The notes below the pieces were generated by a model. The model did no database searches, had not been told where the DNA came from, and saw only the letters and a list, made by a program, of their open reading frames with translations. The position numbers were made by a program, and so were the translations under genes. This document shows, piece by piece, positions 48,728 to 60,483 of a DNA stretch of 64,000 nt. Source of the DNA: Hypomesus transpacificus. Lineage: Eukaryota > Chordata > Actinopteri > Osmeriformes > Osmeridae. The stretch is from positions 124,001 to 188,000 of the forward strand of contig NC_061071.1 in NCBI RefSeq assembly GCF_021917145.1. The letters are read 5' to 3'. How positions within the stretch are numbered: position 1 is the first letter of the stretch; every line of letters begins with the position of its first letter.

Positions 48728-49439
48728 GGGCAGAGACTCGTCAGATATGCCAGGGAAGGAGGGGGCGAGAAGGAGAGAGAGTGTTTGTGTGTGTGTGTCT
48801 TACCCAGCAGGAACCACAGGATCCCTGGTCCCTGACCTCCTTCAGAGTGGGGCAGTTTGGCCACTGCTCTCTGGGGTCAAAACTCTTTGGCACTTTCACA
48901 CTACCAGAATACTGCACCCTAAACAGAGACGCAGAAGAAGAAAAAAATCCTTCAGCATCAGAGATGGATTGAATCACAGCAGATTGATCTGGAAGATGAT
49001 ATCGCTGACCCCCCCCCTCTCTAAAAGGTCTAAGGTGATGAGTTAAGCACAAAACGGAATGTCAGGCAAGCTGGTTTCGCCCACAACAACCTTTTGGCCT
49101 GTGGGCGACAGGAACAGGAAATGAACACTCACATGACAGGCAGTTTGGGGCCTTTCAGCAGAGTTCCACACAGCCTCTTCACATAGCTGTAGTCCACGTT
49201 ACGGAAGTTATGGCCTGCCTTCACACGCACAAATCAAAACAGTTGACATGATTAGGAAACAGTTATATTGGCATGTTTGACCTCTTGAGATTCATCCAGA
49301 ACAGCAACACACACACCTTCCAGGTAGTGTTCATCTTGTTGATGTAGTTGACCATGTCGTTTGAGAGGGGAGAGAGATGGGGTCTGGCCCAGCTGACTGA
49401 CAGACTGGACACCAGGCACAGGAACGCCAAACGCCACAT
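47392..49439 (-). CDS. ctsb: Cathepsin B preproprotein
   Basis: Nine coding exons on the minus strand: 49439-49317, 49218-49133, 48918-48804, 48686-48571, 48464-48379, 48246-48100, 47962-47846, 47705-47577 and 47465-47392. Phases agree throughout and sum to 993 nt (330 aa), against 339 in human. Features in order: signal peptide [18 protein letters not shown]; propeptide with NTTW glycosylation sequon; catalytic Cys in [22 protein letters not shown]; the occluding loop [20 protein letters not shown] with the paired His that give dipeptidyl carboxypeptidase activity; catalytic His in [11 protein letters not shown]; and catalytic Asn in [16 protein letters not shown]. Role: lysosomal papain-family cysteine protease. 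All catalytic residues are present. A non-coding first exon ends at 51382; the coding exon's acceptor is just before 49448. Exon 48686-48571 lies between a C32 and a G32 tract. Confidence 0.97.
48512..48563. repeat. C32 homopolymer plus (CA)n in a ctsb intron
   Basis: Thirty-two consecutive C (48512-48543), then CA repeats, beginning a few bases past the donor of exon 48686-48571. The pre-mRNA strand reads GU repeats then 32 G. Confidence 0.9.
48691..48730. repeat. G32 homopolymer in the preceding ctsb intron
   Basis: Thirty-two consecutive G (48695-48726) lie directly upstream, in transcript sense, of exon 48686-48571. The pre-mRNA reads 32 C and serves as the polypyrimidine tract of the acceptor. 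Confidence 0.9.
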
Positions 49440-51381
49440 CTTTCCTGTCTGGACAGGAAACAGAATCAGGAATGACAATAGCACGGAGGAAGAATTGCTG
49501 CAGTAGAACTGTGGTTCTTGTTACCCAAGAAGAAGAGGAAATGTCTCACAATAAAAACTAAACTGGTTTAACACGTGATTCAACATGACACAGCTTGTTT
49601 TTCTCGCACGCACACACAACAGCCCTCCGGCTCAGCCACTCAGAAACTCTCCACTGCGAGAACACAACAGAACCAGGAGAGAGGCCTGCTTCAGTGTGCA
49701 CTCATGCAGGCTCAACCCTTCAGTCAACTGGTCACAAACTGAGGGCCCTGAGGTATGAGGATCAAGGCATGAGAGCTGCCCGTGGCCATGGATCAGTTTG
49801 ACAAAATAAACATTCGATTTTATTATAAATAATACCATGTGTGTGAGGTCAAACCTGTCATTTGTTCAGTATTGCAAGGGGAGCCAGTAAAGGTGAACTT
49901 AAACACGTTTCTTTTTGAAGTCCTTCTCTCCAACGTAAAGGCCTTATGACTCACCCCTAACAATAATCTGCACGTAACAGACTACACTATGGTGTGGGTG
50001 TTCAAGACCACAGAAATAACTTGTCAGACTGACTATTATTCCGTTTTAGCAACCCTTTAAGGCTCATAGCCAGTAACTCAGGACAACCAACACACCAGTA
50101 GTGGCTTGCCATGACACGAAACAAGTTGATGAAGAAGGGTTTACAGGCATCTTTGAGAAACGGTGTTTGGAGTCACATGAGGGGACAGTTTGATGACTCA
50201 GCACCATTTGCTAATGGGGGGGGGGGGGGGGGAGTGGCTGGGCTGGAAAAAAAACGTACAGAACAGCATACATGATCGTCCTAAACTCAGCCCGTCGTTT
50301 GAAGAAGTGAGAACCAAGTCTATCGGAAATTCACTTAGATTAAAGAGGAGGGCTGAGATACTAAATTCTTATTTACTTTTAAGAACAGGAGAAGTTACTT
50401 ATTTGTTGGTTTTGGTGGTTTGTCAGTGCATGTCTGAGAAAACAAACGTTTAAGGCTTCGGGCAAAGAGCTCAAATTACGTTATCAATGAGCAGTTAGCG
50501 AGCTCTGCTAGGGAACGAAACAAAAGACTGCGGTTTAAGTGAAGTTTATTACTGACTAGAAACTGACTTGAGTGGAAGGTTCTAGAATATCAGCTGCTCA
50601 AATAGGGAAACGAAAATAACTTGGCCAATATATGGGCACCAAACTATAACCAAGCATAGAGGTAAGGAGGGGAAAAAATATCCCACTTCTTAGAGGCACT
50701 CAATCATCTCTGATGAGCTTTCCTCGGTTTATGTTTCATCAGTTAACTATAGAAGACGGGTTAACAAGAATAAACATCGTGTTCAAGCACACAATCATTA
50801 CATTAAGATCTGGTTGCCATTAGGCCGTGGCGAGTTCAGTTTCGTTTGGAACATTTCAGTTCGAAAAGGCATGTCAAATACACAACACACCATTAGGTTT
50901 GTAGTGTGCTATGGGAAGACTTAGCATAAACTTCACGTCAGTGCGTATAGTAGGTTTGAACTTGACTAACGAGTTGTACAACTTGAACTTGGCAACCGAG
51001 TTGTCAGCAGCACCACCACTATCATCATGTGCATTTTTTGGGTGAGAAATGGACGACTACAACGTCCAATGAAACAACAATGATAGCGGAATAATCTAAA
51101 CTTTTCGAATCGAAGTTGGACACAAGGTTACTAGGTTGATTTGTTTTTTGAACATGTTATTGAACAATCAAGCAACAATATATAGTTAGCCTGGTAAATT
51201 ACACTGTTATAATATGACTACGACTAGCCTCGTCCACTAGCATGCTTGCCAGCACTGGAGTGTGGTTCGTGGTGGACAAAGTGCAGTACTGTAGCTATAT
51301 GGGAACTGCTAGCTAAATCAAATACATATTATTCGCAATGCAAATCAAAATAGGTTCAAAAATGTGGTCATTAACACTTAC

Positions 51382-51470
51382 CTGTAATTAGCTAGATTGG
51401 GAAAGACAAAGTTGTTTCAAACCACTGTCGATGTCCAGACAGGTCAGGTAGCTGTGTCACCTTGTTTTCG
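51382..51470 (-). other. ctsb non-coding first exon (predicted; 5' limit approximate)
   Basis: A consensus donor (TTACAG|GTAAGT, GT at 51381-51380) on the minus strand, with E-box promoter sequence just upstream, suggests the 5'-UTR exon. It would be spliced to the acceptor before 49448, ten bases upstream of the ATG. The start is a guess. Confidence 0.5.
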
Positions 51471-51493
51471 GTTCCCCGTTTAAATCAAGATAA

Positions 51494-51546
51494 ACCACGT
51501 GACGCCGACATCATGTGCTTTGCTCAGAATCAGTCATTCACGTGAC
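51494..51546 (-). promoter_or_regulatory. Two CLEAR-like E-boxes at the ctsb promoter
   Basis: CACGTG occurs at 51496-51501 and 51539-51544. In context they read GTCACGTGGT (minus) and TTCACGTGAC (plus), matching 8 and 9 of 10 bases of the CLEAR consensus GTCACGTGAC. CLEAR sites are bound by TFEB/TFE3, which activate lysosomal genes including cathepsins. The motifs are seen; regulation is inferred. Confidence 0.6.
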
Positions 51547-51599
51547 CCTAGGTTTCGCAACGCTGTTGCGAATCAAGTCATTTGCTCAATAGAGCGATC

Positions 51600-53826
51600 C
51601 TTTTGAAATTACGTTTTCTTCTCAAACTGTTAAGATTAGCTACACAAATGTGCTGTGACTTCCGTATAGTTGTACAAATGTGTGACTATGTTACAGGCAT
51701 CTCCTAGGATCCTGCAATTTGTCGAATTAATTTCTTGTATATTTTCTGTGGCACGTCCCCCCTGTCCAGTAATTACATTATTTTAGATAATGTAATCAAA
51801 TATTTCTTCAGATGTTTTGTAAACACCAGCAATCACTGTCTTTGAAATGGAATCCCACTGGATCAAGAGGACAAGAACAGTCTTTCTTCCTTAATCATCT
51901 GACGAACGTCTTATGTAATCTAATTAGATAAACACTAATAATAGTCACAACACTCCGACCCAATAGCGTTTATACTTGTGTTTATTCTGTCTCAATAATA
52001 CAATACATACACAGTATCACTTATTTGGGTTTGTGGTGTCATTAGATAAATCAATCCAATGTTAAACATTTGTCTGGGGTCACAGGCAACACATCATTAA
52101 GAGGAAACATAATTATTTAGTTGAAGGATTCCAATGCATATATAAACAATCTAAGAATAACTGATTGTGATTCTGCCCACGTTCTTCACATAAACATGGC
52201 TGAATAAAATAAAATATAAAAGTTTAAAAAGAAGGGCTTAATGAAACTGAAAGCACTCCAATTCACCAAATAGTGATATTGCCATTCAAAGCAATGTGCT
52301 GACAATCATCGCAGCTGATGTTGTCATTAATGTCTACAAGGCAAGCGTTTATGATCATGTGATCAAGTGATTATGAATCCATCATTGTCAAGATCAAGCC
52401 AAGGCGTAGCGATAGCATTCTAAAGCTCGTGCAGGTGCACTTACACATTTACAAACACATACATACTCATATTAGCATACTGACATTAGGATGCATAGAG
52501 ATACATTCTAGCATAGCACCTGTGCTTGATTAATGTGTGTAAGTGCTTGTTTTAAACAGGGTACGCAACAGTACACTGGTTTTATAAAGTCAAATTAATA
52601 GAAGAAAGTGCGCAGTGACTATTTCGACTGCCCCTGTCAAAGTAACTTGAACACAAATGCAGTCCTACTTTGGCTACATAAAACGGAGGAATAAAAACAA
52701 GAAATAAAACACTATTCTGGTCAATCATAACAGCATATCTTAGTATAGTCCCTTTCAAGCATTGTTCCGTATCTTGTCTCTATCCTTGCCCCTCGAAGCT
52801 CACAGTGAATGACAACTTTCAGTAGTGATTGGATTGGAAAGTACGTACTCCTGTAAAATGGAAGACTAGGACCAGACTGGTGGGTCCAGTTCTTCAAACA
52901 TGCATGCAGTGGACTAGAGAGAGAAATCAAAACACAATCTGGAACTTTGTCAAGACTTTGTAATTTCTCCGTTTTTTTAAACACACATAACTTTGGTGTC
53001 ACTTTGATTCTTACCATCTAAGCAGCAGTGATTGCTGTCTAGCTTAAGATCTTCCATCTTTAACATGAAAGTAAACAAACTGAATAACTTAGTACTTTTA
53101 AACACTATTGATAAAACATATTTTTTAATGTTTAGCACATCACAATAGATTTGTGTTTATTTTTTCTTATATTGCTTTACTACCTTTGATTAAATATTAC
53201 ATTGCTATGCATTATGATGCTATATACATTCCAACCCTATACCAGAGCCTCTCTGTTCACAAGAAACAGGCTACACTTAACTAGTATCTCACATTTGCTC
53301 TGAAGTGCAACTGTCTCAAATTATTGCAGCAAAATGCAAAAAGAAAAAAAAAGCCTTATAAATATAAACTCTTCTCTCTAGCAAACCATGAACAACAATT
53401 TAATGTGTTCATTCGCTTTAACTCCATTAGACAATCATATTTATTCTAATATAATAATATTATTTGTGTCTCTGTGTGCGTGATCGTTTTAATGAGATTC
53501 AGAACCTCCCACTGACGGACTGCTCAAACTGAATGTTATGTTGAGGCCTACTGGGGAGCCATGCTGTTTCTGCTTCAGCCAACACAAGGTACATGAATGT
53601 AACATCTTGTCAAAAGCAGACACAGGTTGGTCCCCATCCATAAGTCTTACATAGTCTTAAATATTCGTTTGACTCAAGAGTTGGGGTGAATTCCATTTAT
53701 TCCAACCAAGACCTGATTATTTGATTTTAGGAAATAAGGAGAATATACATCCTCTCAATATCTGGAACTGAGACTGAATTGCCAAGGAATTAACCCAAAC
53801 CCTTGTTTTTTCTTTTGTATTCCCCA
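51600..53826. other. Intergenic and probable xkr5 3'-UTR sequence
   Basis: AT-rich with no recognised exon. The portion next to 53827 is presumably the xkr5 3' UTR. The end of that transcript could not be fixed. Confidence 0.5.
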
Positions 53827-56691
53827 TCAAATCAATTTATCTGTATTTATGTTCACAAACTGGACCATTTGTTTGCGGGCGTGGGAGGTGGAAGGTGGGG
53901 CTAGGCCAGGTTCCTCAGGTACCTCAGCCTGGGGCTCCTGTCTGGGGGTGGAGGTGAGACGCGGCTCCCTGATCCGGTAGGGGCTTCTGTAGCTGGACAT
54001 GGGAGACAGCTCGGAGCCCCAGCCCAGGTAGCTTCCGGTGGACGGCGAGGGGGCGTCAGTGCTGAAGTACATGCCGGTCACGGGCTCGATGGGGTTCAAG
54101 TTCCTCTCTGGACTCCCGATGAAGAGAGATGGACGTCTCTCCGGAGTTGAGATGTCTTTGATCTCCAGCGACGCCACAGACAAGGACCCCTCGGGCGTGG
54201 TGGCCCCGTTGCTGTCGATGTGGCGGAGGCTAGGTTTGGGCGAGGGGCTGGGGGAGCAGTAGGCGGCGCTCTGGTACTCGTCGTCCTCTCGTTCCTCGGA
54301 CGGAGGCGGGCTGGGGTCGTCCTGGGGAGGAGGAGGGGGAGGATTGGAATCCTGAACTTTCACTTTGTGAACCCTGAACTCTTGGGGAGGTTGTTGGACT
54401 TGTGAGGGAGGATCCTGTCTCACCTCTCTCACCACCTCTCTGGTTGGTACGACAACCGTCACCTACGGAAACACAGCAGTATTCAACATCGAGATGTGGC
54501 GCCTTATGATGTACACCCAGGAGGCTCAAGTAAAGACAACTGAAAGCCAAGTTATTGATAAATGTGATGCCATTGGGACCCTTTCATCTTCACTTACCTG
54601 GGGGACATCCACCAACTGTTCGACCTCTTCCACCTGGGGAACCTGTGGAACGTGGGGAACCTGTGGAACGTGGGGAACCTCTGCGACATGTGGAAGGCTC
54701 GGCTGAGGAACATCTGGAAAATGTTGACGGGCCCTTCGCTCCTCCAGCCCCATCAATCCAGCCAATCCGCCTTCACCATAGCAACTGCTTATCTTGGCAG
54801 CGTTTCCTGTTTTTAGGGCTAGGCGAATCAGCAACCAGTGGTGGTGTTTCCAGCCTTCCCATTGGCCTGGTAGGTCCAGCAGAGTCCCGCCCCCAACAAG
54901 TGTTGCATGGCGATGGGAGGTGGGTGTGGTTTTCTCTTCCAGTGACAGGGTGGAACCCCTCTCCATACACATCCCTCCTACCCCTCTGTGACGGAGGCTT
55001 TGGAAGATCTCAAAGGACTTGGGATGCAAGAAGCGATAGTACAGGACCAGGGCGATGACACCTGGAGAGGAGAGGCAGATCGGGTGTCAAGTTACTCTGA
55101 AGTGGGATAAACGCTTAGACGTAGAACAAAGATAGTGAAGTAAAGTGAACTTCGTGACGTCAGGATCTTACTCACCAATCAGGAAGCTGCAGAACACAGC
55201 GGCTGGGATGCCCATGCTGTCCCAGGTAGCCACACTGAAGAAATCTGAGCCAGCCAATAGCAGGAGAGCATTCTCTACAAACATGGCCTGCAACCAAGAA
55301 CACAGCCAGACCACTGACCTTACTGACTCGCGTCAGAGATTTCACTAGGTCGTAATCACTAGCTCCCATATAGCCATCAACTATCGACAAACATTCAGAA
55401 AACTTGGGCAGAAACTAGTTGTTGTATTTGGAAACCATGTTGGTGTTTTAGACTAGACAGAAAGATCAGAGGAAATTGTTTTACCTAGAACCATAGGGTT
55501 CCCAAATTCTTTTTTAGAGAGGTTTCCAATACAAGATGGCCTTCAGTTCAGGAAACTATAAGTTCATTGTCAGCTCCTTCTGTATAGTGTATAGAATTGA
55601 TTTGTGTTGTGTTGCATAGCGGTTGTAGACTGAGCTACACACCAGATAGAAGCCGGCTATGCGGTATCTTGAGGGGCCGTCCTTTACGTTGAGGAAGAGG
55701 AAGATGTGGATGGCTCCCAGGACCAGGTTGAACAGACGCCATCGCGGCACCGTTCTGATGATGTCGGTCTGCTGAGACACCAGCCAGAATGTAGCGCCCA
55801 TCCAGTGGAGCCCTGAGAGAGGGAGAAGGAGGGAGAGGGGGGGGGGGGATGGAGGGGGGGGGGGAGAGAGGGGGGAGGGAGGAGTGGGGAGAGAGAGAGG
55901 GAGGAGAGAGAGGGACGGGAGGGAGGGATTGAGAGAATGAGGGAGGGAGAGGGAGGAGTGGGGAGAGGGAGGGGGAGGAGAGAGAAGGAAGGGAGGGAGG
56001 GATGGATTGAGAGAGAGAGAGGGAGGGAGAGAGTGAAGCAGGGGGAGTTTGAGAGAGACAGAGGATAAATATGAAAAAAAGACAAACCAAACTCATTTAG
56101 GTTTAACCGAATAACAAGAACAGCATGGTTCTACAGGTTCACACCCCACTCACCTATGACACCCAAAACCCACGACCGGAACAACCGTGTGAAGAGCATG
56201 AGAGTGGCTACACGAGCTCCGATCATACTGACCTGCACACGCAAACACAACGCCCGTTAAACACACTCTCAAACACTTTCTCGCTCACACGCTTCTCTAC
56301 TCTGTGGTTCTGGAATAAGACTCTAGTCTTCTTGATATCTCATTCCCTATTTGTCCCTTCCTGCTTTGTAAAAAGGGATTTATCTCTGTTTACTCTTCAA
56401 ATGTCTGTCTTACATATGTTTTCTTTCTCTCTCACACACACACACGTACACACACACTGTGCACACACACATACTGTGCACTGACCCTCCAAAGCAGTCG
56501 GCATGACATGGCAGCAGGGGTCATTGGCAGATGGCCGGGTCTGATGAGGTAACAAGCCCTGGCATAAAGCACCAACGCCCAGGACAGAGACAGCAGGCAC
56601 ACCACAAAACACACCGGAACTAGGTGAAGAAAGTGGGTGAGAAAGTGAGGTCAAATAGATGGAAAATAGATAGAAAGAGAGAGAGGGAGAG

Positions 56692-56744
<53 letters not shown>

Positions 56745-56757
56745 AAGAGAGAGAGTC

Positions 56758-56825
<68 letters not shown>

Positions 56826-58563
56826 GATGAGAGACGAAGGCATAACAAATAGGGGCAAAGCTGCAAAGTTTCACACACAGTGAAAAAGAACAATAGTCTA
56901 AATGACTACATGTATATTCCGTTGAGGGTTTACATGCATTTTTATGGACGTATGTGAAACCCTCTGTGACACGACTTGTAATATGACCTATACGCGTCAA
57001 GCATTTCATTTGATATATAGTCAAACACACTCGCACACACATACCTGGAGAGAAGAGACCGATATCCGTGCAGATGAGAACGTATGTCTGCAGGACCGTC
57101 TGAGGCAGGGTGACCACCAGCGCCTCCAACAGCCGCAGAGCGGAAACATCAGCCTGCTGCATGATGTCTGAGGACAAGTCAAACCCAGGAAGAAACATAC
57201 ACTCCCACAACCTGTCGACACAAAGACGATCGACACACGCACACTTTAAAGTCGATCAACTGCAGAAACTTCAACAGCTTCAAATCATGTAGCCGTCGCA
57301 CTGAACGAAGACAGCTCAGCAAACGCCATCTCTCTGCTCTGACACCCTGATCACCTGACACCAGGCAGTTATACCTCTTGAAGATGCCCAGATGCAGGAT
57401 GTGGGTCCAGCGGAGGGACTTCCTGGGTATGCGCCCGTCACATAGGTACCACAGGTAACTAAGCAACTGAGGGCCCCATCCAGGGAGGAGGAGCAAAGCA
57501 GTCAGCCCCGCCCACAGGCCGTAGCAGTAGTTATGCCCCACCCACAGGTAGTACACAAAGCAGTATATCACTGGAGATGGAAACAGAAAAACAGGAACAT
57601 CAATCCATGTTTAAATTATACATTTCTCTCATGGACCAATTGACGTGAAGGAAACTGATAGATAAGGTGTTGTTAATGTTTGCCAATAATCACTATTGAC
57701 ATTATTCAGAATCACACGAAGTCGCAGAGGAGATGTATTTATTATATTTACGTTCCGCAGTAATGGCTGCCCTAACTGCAAAGACATTCTATAGCCTAGA
57801 CGGATATTGGGTGCGGGCTGTATCTTTTGTCTCGTGCATGTTGGTGTTCTATGAGCGAGTAGGCCTATATTTTAAATTCTGACATGTCGTAGGCCTCTGA
57901 CGTCGATGCAGACCGTTTTAGGCTCGAGAGCTTTCTCCACATCTCTAGCAGAAAGCACAAGTGATGCGCGCCGCTGCAGCGTCCTCCCCACTGCCCTCAC
58001 TCACTCTCTCCTCCCCCCTCCCGCATCCCCAGGTCCCCTGTAATATGAACCATCTGTGCGTGCCAAAATTTGGCGGGTGTAGCCTTGGCTACGCCCATTC
58101 CACCGTCCATTCATGATACCCCAAAATTCGGCGCTCGAATACGGAATGGAATGAAATGCGCCACATAAAAAAAGCTTTAAAGACAAGGCAAGGCCTGCTA
58201 TTCTGCGGATCTGCATGGTGTCATAACACTAGGGATACAAATAGAAAATATGCTGTGCGCGCACAAAGACCCACGTTCCCAAATGGGATCAATCATAAAA
58301 CTGAAGAAAACATGACTTGCAGTGATAGCCTACCAAGATGAGTAGTTAGTCAACAGTGATGGCTATTGCAGTGACAACAGAACTGCTATGTGACGAGCCA
58401 AGCAATCCCCTCCCCTTCAAGGTGTGAGCGTGCATGTATGTAGCCTTTTGGATACATCATATTGGAACTTACGCGCTGTCCTCTCTGCCACGATGAGAAA
58501 AGCTGTAAATGCATAAATGCAAACTTGGCAACACGCCATGCACGAGCCTCCTTGGCCACCCAT
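53827..58563 (-). CDS. xkr5: XK-related protein 5 (XKR5)
   Basis: Nine minus-strand exons: 58563-58473, 57570-57355, 57167-57045, 56619-56486, 56232-56154, 55812-55643, 55287-55176, 55061-54598 and 54462-53827. Phases agree and give 2025 nt (674 aa), against 686 in human XKR5. Diagnostic blocks are ADVSALRLLEALVVTLPQTV, SLSWALVLYARACY...RPGHLPM, HWMGATFWLVSQQTDII, WRLFNLVLGAIHIFL, FLIGVIALVLYYRFLHPKS and HHHWLLIRLALKTGNAAKIS. Several hydrophobic helices are followed by a long Pro-rich cytosolic tail encoded by the last two exons, with a V-P-H/Q repeat. XK relatives such as XKR8 are phospholipid scramblases; a role for XKR5 is not established. CTSB and XKR5 lie in the same human region (8p23), supporting orthology. 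Introns carry GGGA and GA tracts. Confidence 0.93.
55820..56050. repeat. GGGA/GA-rich low-complexity tract in xkr5 intron
   Basis: Purine-rich sequence with G runs fills most of the intron between exons 56232-56154 and 55812-55643. On the transcript strand it is pyrimidine-rich right up to the acceptor. Confidence 0.9.
56665..56822. repeat. (GA)n microsatellite in xkr5 intron
   Basis: A long GA repeat with minor interruptions, about 45 bp upstream of the exon at 56619-56486 in transcript sense. Confidence 0.95.
56910..57005 (+). mobile_element. Diverged repeat tail in xkr5 intron
   Basis: TATGTGAAACCCTCTGTGAC and the sequence after it resemble the element tail at 14521-14630. It is a fragment only. 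Confidence 0.4.
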
Positions 58564-58573
58564 CTCTCTTGTT

Positions 58574-60400
58574 CCACTATAATCTCTCATAACGCTAAAT
58601 CCTTATCCGTGCCGTTTTCCAGAATCGTTGGAGTTCATTCGCCCGGATCCCGTCAAATTGCTCGTGTTCTCGAGAGCTCAGTTCTTCTCTGGCAAGGTCC
58701 ACCGACGTCATCATCTAGCTGGGACGTTAAAGCTGTAGGCAAAAGACTTCGTTACAGATAGTTTACAATCATTATACTACAATACAGTTATGGGCCTCAG
58801 TCATAATAACTGTAACATAAAGTTGTTTAGCTTAGAAGACATTACATTTTAATGTTTACCAAATTAGGATACAAAAAAACAGGTAATTGGTAGTCCAAAA
58901 GGCAATTTAGTGGGCCTAATTTGGCATGTGATGTCAAATGGAAACTACAATATCAATACTGATATTGAAGACTATGAGATATGAGACCCATATGTAGCCT
59001 ATATGAACATTAAAGGCAGGGTAGGCAATGTTATTGAGAAGCATTTTTGGTCATATTTGGCTAAAGTAATGTGTTGATAGCAACCAATATATCTAAAGGT
59101 TTACCTTTAACAACCAATATATCAACAGATTTCCTTGGGGGAACAGATTTTCCTAAAGGCCTGAGGAAAGTGGTTCCCCCCCTGTATATTAAACTAAAGC
59201 TATTTATAAAGCAATACATAGATGCTGGTGATGTATGCTACTGTGATCATTATGTATAACAAGTTTCATCTATGCATCAGTCTTTTACACTGAGAACACA
59301 GGGGGAACAGATTTTCCTGGAGGCTTGAGGTAAGTGTTTTTTTATTGTTTGCCTCAGACCGGAACTCTCTCCTCACACCCCAGGCTGTGATTGTATGACT
59401 GATCTGCATGTACGACTGCCTGCAGCTACACCTGCATGAGAGGGGTCTGAGGAGAGCAGTTGGACCCTTCTCAGAGAAGTGAGATGGTTCGATTGCATTC
59501 AGGCTCGAATTTGTTCGTCTCAAATTTCTGTGGTTCGATTTTTTTGGATCTGAATTTCGCCATTCGAATTTGGGCTTCGATTTTTTTATGGAATTTTGGG
59601 GATCTGAATTTTACAGCTCAAATTTGAGGAACCTGAATTTCTGAACCTTATTTTTATTACATTGAAATACATTCCTATTTCAATTTAAAGAAGTGATTTC
59701 AAAAACAACACATGCCTTCAAATTCAAAACATGATTTGATATCACTGATTTGCTTCCATTTATTTGTGCTTGCCTGGAACAGCCTATAAAACCACGTTTG
59801 TCCTGCGGGCACAAGTAAAGGCTGACACCAAGCGGCTATTGACAGGAAGTGGATTTAAAGTGAACAGGCATTTGATACCGACATATTTATTCAGCCTACA
59901 CAGGGTGCATTTGTGAATTTGCTAAGGCTGTAGAATCCAGTTATATTCTGATGTTTTGTCACATGTTCTGATGATAGGACATTCTTTTTATAAACGCGAA
60001 TAAGGCACGATGCCACATTATGATACATTATCTCAGGTTTAAATGAAGCCAATACCAGTATCGTTCTATTAATGTGTTGCTGAAAGCTTTTTCAACAGAT
60101 CACTTTGTAAAGCTCTCTCTTGGAAGTCGCTTTGCATAACAGCGTCTGCTAAATGAATAAATGTAATGTAAATGTAAGTTCACTACAGAGCTCAGCGGCT
60201 AATCAGAGAATAGGCGTGCACAAAGTAGTGCTCGAAATGTATTTTCCGTTACTACCGGCGTTTCACGTACAAGGCTCAGCGTAGGCTAGCCTATGTATGT
60301 GAGGGGTGTGTCTTGAGAGCTCCACCTCCACCACCCTACGCGTTGAATAAAACCAAATCACCCCATAGCATTGCTGCGACATACTCACAGAAACCTCATT
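58574..60400. other. Intergenic between xkr5 and the tubulin gene
   Basis: No exons were recognised. Around 59009-59340 a short unit containing GGGGGAACAGATTTTCCT occurs twice (about 59137 and 59300), and 59540-59650 is repetitive AT-rich sequence. The two genes point away from each other, so this holds both promoters. No specific site is supported. Confidence 0.5.
60095..60177 (+). mobile_element. Dispersed repeat tail
   Basis: CTCTCTTGGAAGTCGCTTTG and AGCGTCTGCTAAATGAATAA match, in reverse orientation, the unit at 33545-33725. It lies about 300 bp upstream of the tubulin first exon. Confidence 0.6.
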
Positions 60401-60483
60401 ATAGGTGCACTGTGAGCATTTGTACTACGAACATAGCGTTTTTTACCTTATTTTTGGAAGACTAATCAACCAGAGAAGAAAAT

